A stretch of DNA of 64,000 nt from SFEL01 sp045603585. GTDB lineage: Bacteria; Bacillota; Clostridia; Christensenellales; CAG-138. The first letter of the stretch is position 1; the number at the start of each line of letters is the position of its first letter. The notes beneath the pieces are model-generated. The model ran no database searches. It was not told the DNA's origin and was given only the letters and a program-made list of their open reading frames with translations. The stretch is from the NCBI GenBank assembly GCA_045603585.1, contig JAZUMK010000027.1, forward strand, positions 62,001-126,000, in the 5' to 3' direction. A program made the position numbers and the translations under genes. Shown here piece after piece: positions 58,354-64,000 of this stretch.

Positions 58354-60903
58354 CTACTTTGTATCAAACCAGCTATGGCCGCTGCTTACATCTGCCGTGA
58401 GGGGCACCTTCAGCTCCATTACATTCTGCATGCAGTCTGCAAGCAGAGCCTTAACCTGCTCCACCTCATCCACGGGAGTATCTATGATCAGTTCATCGTG
58501 GATCTGCAATACAAGCTTTGCCTTAAGGCCGTTTTCCTGCAGCGCCCTGTGAACGCGCACCATGGCAACCTTGATTATATCTGCGGCGGTACCCTGAATT
58601 GGCATATTCATGGCAACGCGCTCGCCAAAGCTGCGGGTATTAAAATTGGACGAAGTTATCTCCGGCAGCTCCCGCCTGCGGCCCATGAGAGTGCTCACAT
58701 AGCCATGGGTTTTGCCCTTTTCCACTCCGGTATGCATATAATTCTGTACCCCGGGATACCGCTCCAGATACTTTCTTATAAACTCCCCGGCTTCCTTTCG
58801 GGTTACGCCGATGTTTCTGGCAAGGCCAAAGTCGCTTATGCCGTAAACGATGCCGAAGTTTACCGCCTTTGCGGCGCTTCGCTGCTCCCTTGTAACATCG
58901 GATACCGCCACGCCAAACACCTCTGCGGCGGTGGAAGTATGCACATCCGCACCTGAGTTGAATGCGGCGATCAATCCTTTATCATCGCTCATATGAGCCA
59001 GCAGCCTCAGCTCTATCTGGGAATAGTCCGCACCCACGAGAAGATTTCCTTCACTGGCAGTGAATGCACGGCGGATCTCCCTGCCCAGCTCGCTTCTTAC
59101 GGGTATATTCTGAAGATTTGGCTCGGTGGAGGAAATTCTGCCGGTGGCAGTCACATTCTGATTGAATTTTGTATGTACCCTGCCATTGCGCACAAGGGCA
59201 GCAAGGCCGTCAAGGAAGATGCTCTTCAGCTTTGAAAGGAAACGGTATTCTATCACGAGGGGCACTATCTCATGCTTGTCCTCCAGCGCTTCCAGCACCT
59301 CTGAATCCGTGGAATATCCGGACTTTGTTTTTTTCTGGGGAGGCAAGCCCAGCTTTTCAAAGAGTATGCCGCCCAGCTGCTTTGTGGAAAGGATATTGAA
59401 ATTTTCTCCCGCAAGCTCAAATATACGCTGCTGTATTTCATCTATTCGCAAGGCAAACTTTTCTGAAAGGGAAGAAAGCATTTCCTTATCCACGGCAATA
59501 CCTTCCCGCTCCATATCAAACAGCACCCCTGTGAGGGGCAGCTCGACTTCATCGTAAAGGGCAAGCATACCCTTGTCTCCCATTTCCTCCCGCATAAGAG
59601 GAGCAAGCCGGATAAGCGCCGCAGTTCCTTCCGGAATTCCGCGCTCTGAGCAGAGGGTTTTCAGTGAATCCGCCGGGTGTATCGCATGCAGCAGATAATC
59701 TGCGATCATGGCATCAAACACTTTGCCGTCAAGCTGTATGCTAAACTGTATAAGAAAGTGGCGCATTGCCTTGGAATCAAACAGCAGTTTGTCAACGGTG
59801 TCGCTTTCCAATACAGGCTTAAGGGCAAAAAGCACCTCTTCTGCGCAAAGCCCCGCATCAAACAGCGTTGCGCCCAGGGATATTTCATATTGCTCATCAG
59901 CCCTGACTGCTACGCCAAGCCGTTCCCCTGCAATTACGGCAACGGCAGAAGCCTTTTCCACCTCTGCCATCATGGCATCAAGGCCTGCCTTATCTGATAC
60001 CTGTATGGTATTTACTGCAGTCTCTTCTGCAACGGGTGCCGCCGTATTTCCAGCAGGCAGGCGCTGAATAAGGCTGCGAAGCTCCCATGTGGTCATGGTG
60101 GGTATTGCCCCCGCCATGGCTGCAGGATCAAAGGCGCAGTCTTCAATGCCTATGCTTACAGGGGCATGGGTATTGATGGTGCCCAGGGCATAGCTCATGC
60201 GGGCGGAATCCTTGTTATCCAGAAGTTTCTGGCGCAATGCGCCCTTTTCGTTTTCTGCGTTTGCAAGGGTATTTTCCAGCGTGCCGTATTTTTCCAGAAG
60301 CTTCAGCGCCGTCTTTTCGCCTACGCCGGGTATGCCGGGCAGGTTGTCGGAGCTGTCTCCCATAAGGCCCTTCAGATCCACCATGCGCTCGGGCTCAAGG
60401 CCGTATTGTTCCTTCAGGGTGGCTATATCGTATTCCACCGTATCGCTGATGCCCTTCTTGGTCATCAGCACGTGGGTATGGTGGTTTATCAGCTGCAGGG
60501 CATCTCTGTCCCCCGTAACAAGCAGAGCATCTATACCTGCCGCATTCGCCCTGCGGGAAAATGTGCCCAATATATCGTCCGCCTCATACCGCTCGCACTC
60601 GCATACGGTTATTCCCATCTCATTTAGAAGCCTTTTAAGCATGGGAAACTGAGTGCGAAGGTCATCCGGAGTGGGCCTTCTGCCGGCCTTGTATTCGCCA
60701 AACTGCTCATGGCGAAAAGTAGGCCCTTTCATATCAAAAGCAACCAGCATATAGTCCGGTTCATAATCAAGCAGCTTCAGCAGCATGCTGACAAAACCGT
60801 ATACCGCGCCTGTGGGAGTGCCGTCACGGGATGTCATGGAAGGAAGGGCGTAATATGCCCTGTGCATAAGGCTGTTGCCGTCTATGGCTATAAGCTTGGT
60901 CAC
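58354..60903 (-). CDS. polA: DNA polymerase I
   Basis: 849 aa. 5'-3' exonuclease domain (about 1-290: LMHRAYYALP, TGDRDALQLI, GVGEKTALKLLEKYG), a 3'-5' exonuclease-like domain lacking the DEDD acidic residues, and the polymerase with motif A GADYSQIELRLLAH, motif B KAVNFGIVYG and motif C HDE near residue 802. Proofreading is therefore probably absent, as in many Firmicute Pol I enzymes. Start is GTG 60903 with GAGG 8 nt upstream; the ATG-like start further up has no SD. First of the seven-gene run down to 53385. Confidence 0.96.
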   Translation of the reverse strand: MTKLIAIDGNSLMHRAYYALPSMTSRDGTPTGAVYGFVSMLLKLLDYEPDYMLVAFDMKGPTFRHEQFGEYKAGRRPTPDDLRTQFPMLKRLLNEMGITVCECERYEADDILGTFSRRANAAGIDALLVTGDRDALQLINHHTHVLMTKKGISDTVEYDIATLKEQYGLEPERMVDLKGLMGDSSDNLPGIPGVGEKTALKLLEKYGTLENTLANAENEKGALRQKLLDNKDSARMSYALGTINTHAPVSIGIEDCAFDPAAMAGAIPTMTTWELRSLIQRLPAGNTAAPVAEETAVNTIQVSDKAGLDAMMAEVEKASAVAVIAGERLGVAVRADEQYEISLGATLFDAGLCAEEVLFALKPVLESDTVDKLLFDSKAMRHFLIQFSIQLDGKVFDAMIADYLLHAIHPADSLKTLCSERGIPEGTAALIRLAPLMREEMGDKGMLALYDEVELPLTGVLFDMEREGIAVDKEMLSSLSEKFALRIDEIQQRIFELAGENFNILSTKQLGGILFEKLGLPPQKKTKSGYSTDSEVLEALEDKHEIVPLVIEYRFLSKLKSIFLDGLAALVRNGRVHTKFNQNVTATGRISSTEPNLQNIPVRSELGREIRRAFTASEGNLLVGADYSQIELRLLAHMSDDKGLIAAFNSGADVHTSTAAEVFGVAVSDVTREQRSAAKAVNFGIVYGISDFGLARNIGVTRKEAGEFIRKYLERYPGVQNYMHTGVEKGKTHGYVSTLMGRRRELPEITSSNFNTRSFGERVAMNMPIQGTAADIIKVAMVRVHRALQENGLKAKLVLQIHDELIIDTPVDEVEQVKALLADCMQNVMELKVPLTADVSSGHSWFDTK

Positions 60904-60938
60904 CTGAAATACCTCGCAAAATTTCTTTCTATTAAAAT

Positions 60939-60967
60939 AAAATAACACAGGGAGCGCCTGTTTACAA
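60939..60967 (-). promoter_or_regulatory. Promoter of the polA operon
   Basis: TTGTAA-17-TATTTT; overlaps the terminator hairpin of the upstream phosphorylase gene. Confidence 0.6.
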
Positions 60968-60977
60968 TCGGCGCTCC
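60945..60977 (-). terminator. Terminator of the pyrimidine phosphorylase gene
   Basis: 8-bp stem GGAGCGCC / GGCGCTCC, 30 bp after the stop, then a T-rich but interrupted tract (TTATTTTATTTT). Confidence 0.7.
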
Positions 60978-61006
60978 GTAAACTTAAAGTGAATAATACA
61001 GTACGC

Positions 61007-62323
61007 TTATTGAACTATGCCGTGAACCATCGGCGCATCTGCTGGCTTGTCGGCTCCCAGCTCTATTGCCCCCTTCAGCACAGCAACAGCAGCATCAAGG
61101 CGGCTTTCGTCGTTAACGTACATGGTGGCAATCGCCTCGCCGCCCGCCACAAAGTCGCCCATACGCTTATGCATTACAAGACCCACTGCAGGGTCTATAA
61201 CGTCTGTTTTTTCCGCTCTGCCCGCTCCCAGCATCTGGGCCGCGTTGCCTATATCCGCCGCGTGCATGGCGCAGATATAGCCCTCTCCATCCAGACATAC
61301 CTCCACCTTGCGCTTTACCCGGCACAGACTCTCGGGATTGGCAATAACTCCTGCCGCATCCTCTGCGCCAAGGGCTGTCAGCATGGCCTCAAGCTTGGCA
61401 AGGCCACGCCCCTCCTTAAGGGCAGCAGTAAGCTTTTCCTTTGCTTCCGCTTCATCCTTGGCAAGGTTGCTGACAATAAGCATATTTGAAGCCAGCAGCA
61501 TGCACACCTGATACAGTGCATCCCCTTCGCCCACACGGCCGGAAAGCACATCTATCGCTTCCTTTACCTCAAGGCCATTACCTATTGCCATGCCGAGAGG
61601 CTGATCCATATCCGTCATAATGGCAACAGTTCTTCTGCCAAGGCTATTGCCTATCTTAACCATGGTTTCGGACAGTTTTCTTGCATCTTCAACGGTTTTC
61701 ATAAATGCGCCGGTGCCGGTTTTTACGTCCAGCACTATTGCATCGGTGCCTGCCGCCAGCTTCTTGCTCATTATGCTGGAAGCGATAAGGGGTATGCTTT
61801 CCACAGTGCCGGTCACATCCCTCAGGGCGTACATCAGCTTATCCGCAGGCACAAGATTACCGCTCTGCCCTATTACGCACAGGCCGTTTTTGCGAACCAT
61901 ATCCTTGAATTCATCTATATCCCTTTCCACAGCCACGCCGGGCACGGACTCCAGCTTATCCAGCGTGCCGCCGGTATGGCCAAGGCCTCTGCCGCTCATT
62001 TTGGCAACAGTGCCTCCACAGGCCGCAACAAGGGGCGCGATAACCAGCGTTGTGGTATCTCCAACGCCGCCGGTGGAATGCTTATCCACCTTTACGCCGC
62101 TGAGGTCGCTGAGATCCACCACGTCGCCTGAGTTCATCATGGCATAGGTAAGACGGCTTACTTCGCTTTCTTCCATCCCCTGCCAGCACACCGCCATCAT
62201 CCATGCGGACATCTGATAATCCGGTATGTTTCCATTCACATAGCCGGATATAATGAAATCTATTTCAGCCTCGGTATGTGCCTCTCCGCGGCGCTTTTTG
62301 GCTATAAGGTCTACCATTCTCAT
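61007..62323 (-). CDS. deoA: Pyrimidine-nucleoside (thymidine) phosphorylase
   Basis: 438 aa; reversibly cleaves thymidine/uridine with phosphate. Signature SGRGLGHTGGTLDKLES, KHSTGGVGDTTTL (phosphate/thymine site) and the lysine in KLAAGTDAIVLDVK; C-terminal alpha/beta domain with VGLVMHKRMGDFV. GGAGG is 7 nt before the ATG. Single gene with its own promoter and terminator, upstream of polA. Confidence 0.96.
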   Translation of the reverse strand: MRMVDLIAKKRRGEAHTEAEIDFIISGYVNGNIPDYQMSAWMMAVCWQGMEESEVSRLTYAMMNSGDVVDLSDLSGVKVDKHSTGGVGDTTTLVIAPLVAACGGTVAKMSGRGLGHTGGTLDKLESVPGVAVERDIDEFKDMVRKNGLCVIGQSGNLVPADKLMYALRDVTGTVESIPLIASSIMSKKLAAGTDAIVLDVKTGTGAFMKTVEDARKLSETMVKIGNSLGRRTVAIMTDMDQPLGMAIGNGLEVKEAIDVLSGRVGEGDALYQVCMLLASNMLIVSNLAKDEAEAKEKLTAALKEGRGLAKLEAMLTALGAEDAAGVIANPESLCRVKRKVEVCLDGEGYICAMHAADIGNAAQMLGAGRAEKTDVIDPAVGLVMHKRMGDFVAGGEAIATMYVNDESRLDAAVAVLKGAIELGADKPADAPMVHGIVQ

Positions 62324-62365
62324 GCGCGTACCTCCACAGGGCGGAATTCCTCCGTATTTATTTAT

Positions 62366-62394
62366 ATTTTATCATCAAATCCCGCCCTTTACAA
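62366..62394 (-). promoter_or_regulatory. Promoter of deoA
   Basis: TTGTAA-17-TAAAAT; the -35 overlaps the stop-proximal end of the upstream amidase-domain gene. Confidence 0.75.
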
Positions 62395-62395
62395 C

Positions 62396-62869
62396 TTAGG
62401 GAAGCCTTACCCCATCAATATGCAGATACCTTGCCTGTGCAAAATCATAGCTGTACAAAGGCCGCATGAATGCATCGTTTGTATGGGCCGCCACATATAT
62501 CACCGGGTCGGTTGCCACCACAAGCAAGGTATGATACCATGTGCCGTCTTCCCGTCCCAGCTGTATCACATCGCCAATGAAGATCTGATTCGCCCCCACC
62601 TCGGATGCAAAGGGGCCCGCTCCCCGGTTATTCACAAGAAAGTCATACAGCTCATCCACCCCTGCCCATGAAGGGGCGCGGTCATAGCTGCTGTAATAAT
62701 ACCAATCGGGGTAATTCATGATGCCGCTGCCTGCATACAGGCATTGGGAAACAAAGCTTGTGCAGTCTCCCCCCAGGCCGCTGAAATCATAATATGCGGG
62801 ATTTCTTCTGAACGCCCACTTTTCTGCGTAATTTACTGCCGCAATGCGGTCATATTCCATTTCTCTCAT
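62396..62869 (-). CDS. Amidase-domain (Amidase_6) protein
   Basis: 157 aa from the ATG that precedes EYDRIAAVNYAEKWAF. The domain reads RNPAYYDFSGLGGDCTSFVSQCLYAGSGIMNY (in parts: GGDCTSFVSQCLYAG with catalytic Cys), WYYYSSYDRAPSWAGV, GDVIQLG and HTLLVV, AAHTNDAF with the His. A secreted or cytosolic cysteine peptidase/amidase; no clear signal peptide from this start. An upstream GTG (62935) or ATG (62908) could add up to 22 residues; SD is poor for all, so the start is uncertain. Confidence 0.85.
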   Translation of the reverse strand: MREMEYDRIAAVNYAEKWAFRRNPAYYDFSGLGGDCTSFVSQCLYAGSGIMNYPDWYYYSSYDRAPSWAGVDELYDFLVNNRGAGPFASEVGANQIFIGDVIQLGREDGTWYHTLLVVATDPVIYVAAHTNDAFMRPLYSYDFAQARYLHIDGVRLP

Positions 62870-62921
62870 ACAGCATAATATGTCGTTGCCTGCCGAATAG
62901 TGCCTCATGGCAAAAACCCGC

Positions 62922-62950
62922 TTGAAATTAACCACTCATAGGAGTATAAT
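62922..62950 (+). promoter_or_regulatory. Promoter of tRNA-Val
   Basis: TTGAAA-17-TATAAT, 13 bp before the tRNA, partly inside the 5' end of the amidase-domain gene on the other strand. Confidence 0.82.
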
Positions 62951-62963
62951 AAACTGCGTTATC

Positions 62964-63040
62964 GGGGATGTAGCCCAGCTGGTCAGAGCGCATCGCTCAC
63001 ATCGATGAGGTCGTGGGTTCGAGCCCCTCCATCCCCACCA
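62964..63040 (+). tRNA. tRNA-Val (CAC)
   Basis: 77 nt with encoded CCA. Acceptor GGGGATG / CATCCCC, anticodon stem CATCG / CGATG around CTCACAT (anticodon CAC), T-arm with GTTCGAGCC, discriminator A. Confidence 0.95.
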
Positions 63041-63043
63041 ATA

Positions 63044-63073
63044 AAAAATGCACCCTCAGGGGTGTATTTTTTT
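63044..63073 (+). terminator. Terminator of tRNA-Val
   Basis: TGCACCC / GGGTGTA stem with a 3-4 nt loop, then T7. Confidence 0.88.
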
Positions 63074-63093
63074 ATTGGTTCCTATAAATTGAA

Positions 63094-63234
63094 AGGGGCT
63101 CGAAGGGCGGAGAAGAAAAGGCAACAGTGTTGCCTTTTCCCGCCCCGGGATTCGCATCACAGGCCGTTCTGCACAGTGCGAAGCACAAGCAGAACGATGC
63201 CGATGTGCGAATCGAGCCCCTCCATCCCCACCAT
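63094..63234 (+). repeat. Folded element ending in a second tRNA-Val 3' tail
   Basis: Outer arms AGGGGCTCGA (63094-63103) and TCGAGCCCCT (63212-63221) pair perfectly and enclose two strong hairpins: GGGCGG...CCGCCC with inner GAAAAGGCAAC / GTTGCCTTTTC (63105-63145), and GATTCGCA...TGCGAATC with inner GTTCTGC / GCAGAAC and apical GTGC-GAA-GCAC (63149-63213). It ends with TCGAGCCCCTCC and ATCCCCACCA, the tRNA-Val 3' half with CCA. No gene lies between tRNA-Val and 63347. Confidence 0.75.
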
Positions 63235-63236
63235 AA

Positions 63237-63266
63237 TTAAAAGCACCCTTTATGGGTGCTTTTTGT
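63237..63266 (+). terminator. Second terminator, copy of the tRNA-Val one
   Basis: AAAAGCACCC / GGGTGCTTTT stem with TTTAT loop and T5; matches the position and core of the tRNA-Val terminator after the duplicated tail. Confidence 0.85.
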
Positions 63267-63346
63267 TATGCTATGAGTTTGTGAGGACGCGACTTGAAGG
63301 ACGGAAAACAGTATGCACGATCAGGCTATAAGCCATATACCCTCTT

Positions 63347-64000
63347 TTATTCCACATCCCGCGGGTCCTGACCGTAGTTGCCAAAATCAACGTATTTCCG
63401 TTCCCAATCCTTATCGCGATAATCGCTGTATTCGCTCATACGGCAGCCGTCGCACAGGTCTGTGGCTATCTCTTCAACAACCGTCCTAAGCTCCAGATCA
63501 TTCAGCCACGCAAGGTCTATCTTTTCATATCCCAGCAGCGCGCCCATTATGTTGCCCGCCACTGCACCGGTGGAATCGCTGTCGCCTGAATGGTTCACCG
63601 CAGCTATAACAGCCTTGGAAAAATCATTGTGGTATTTCGCGCAGCAATATATGGCGATAGCCAGCGTTTCCTCTGCAACCCAGCCGCCGCCCAGACTATG
63701 GATGTTTTCCACATCACTTCTGTCATTTGCGGCAAGCTTCTCGGCCTGCTCCATCAGGGACAGCATATGGGGCAGCCACCTTAGCTGCGCCTCATCGTCA
63801 AACATATCCCTCATCATTTCCCTGCATTCCCGCAAAATGCTGTGCAGGTCATTTCCGTAACGACATCCGCCGAATGCCCCGCGGGAAATGATATGGACAA
63901 GAGCGGCCGCAGGCATATAGCCCAGCGGGTGTCCATGGGTAAGCGCCGCCGTATTCGCCGCGATGTAACATATATCTATCAGCTGTTCATAGGTTTTTTC
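63347..64000 (-). CDS. ADP-ribosylglycohydrolase family protein (5' end outside window)
   Basis: C-terminal 217 residues, open to the right edge. THGHP at the visible N-side (preceded by EQLIDICYIAANTAAL) and HSGDSDSTGAVAGNIMGALLG near the C-terminal third are the magnesium-binding motifs of the ARH/DraG family, which removes ADP-ribose from proteins or small molecules. The substrate is unknown. Ends 80 bp after the tRNA-tail element. Confidence 0.9.
   Translation of the reverse strand, partial: EKTYEQLIDICYIAANTAALTHGHPLGYMPAAALVHIISRGAFGGCRYGNDLHSILRECREMMRDMFDDEAQLRWLPHMLSLMEQAEKLAANDRSDVENIHSLGGGWVAEETLAIAIYCCAKYHNDFSKAVIAAVNHSGDSDSTGAVAGNIMGALLGYEKIDLAWLNDLELRTVVEEIATDLCDGCRMSEYSDYRDKDWERKYVDFGNYGQDPRDVE

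Noticed and set aside
63015..63234. Duplicated tRNA-Val tail considered as attL/attR of an integrated island
   Set aside because: Only about 170 bp lies between the copies and no integrase is present; kept as a structured element instead.

Overview
The window is a gene-dense chromosomal segment from a Gram-positive, low-GC-lineage bacterium, most likely an uncultured member of the class Clostridia. The evidence is the set of neighbours and signals: a yaaL-bofA pair (bofA is a sporulation gene), remA next to gmk and rpoZ, a T-box in front of pheST, S-box (SAM), lysine and tetrahydrofolate riboswitches, mutS2, zapA, clpC without mcsAB, and GGAGG ribosome binding sites almost everywhere. Base composition is moderate (close to 50% GC by eye). 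I see no insertion sequence, prophage, CRISPR array or rRNA. Most of the segment is core genome, nearly all on the minus strand.

Layout. 1-5.5 kb: one operon yicC-remA-gmk-rpoZ-coaBC-priA (priA runs off the left edge). 5.5-10.8 kb: pcrA-ligA-AIR-synthase-like. 10.8-14.9 kb: T-box controlled pheS-pheT plus a small membrane protein. 14.9-21.9 kb: a beta-CASP RNase-like protein, a SEC-C protein, then a THF-riboswitch/folT unit followed by yaaL-bofA-sirtuin-CDF transporter-glmU. 21.9-28.2 kb: cell-envelope proteins of unknown role (a lipoprotein with a beta-propeller, a zinc-ribbon/SH3b membrane protein, an S41 protease, DUF378). 28.2-34.5 kb: SAM-riboswitch metK, a TtcA-like tRNA thiolase, thyA-dfr, an RluA enzyme, tRNA-Asn, an acetyltransferase. 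34.5-45.8 kb: an EF-G paralogue, a response regulator-histidine kinase-HtrA module, mutS2, a U32 protein and zapA. 46-48 kb: a lysine riboswitch driving an NhaC-type transporter. 48-53 kb: mgtC-like, lipoprotein, amidase, clpC. 53.4-61 kb: a seven-gene run polA-coaE-slt-SBP-lspA-rluD-unknown with several overlaps. 61-64 kb: pyrimidine nucleoside phosphorylase, an amidase-domain protein, tRNA-Val and a partial ADP-ribosylglycohydrolase.

How it fits together. Four metabolite- or tRNA-sensing leaders (Phe T-box, THF, SAM, lysine) wire synthesis or uptake of four nutrients to their own products; folT, thyA and dfr all belong to folate metabolism. The most unusual signals are non-coding: a tandem ~178-bp duplication upstream of clpC that looks like two copies of a small-RNA gene with its own -10 box and terminator (52958-53373), and a highly folded element after tRNA-Val that ends in a second copy of the tRNA 3' tail plus terminator (63094-63266). 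Among proteins, the GlmU has lost most uridyltransferase motifs while keeping the acetyltransferase half.
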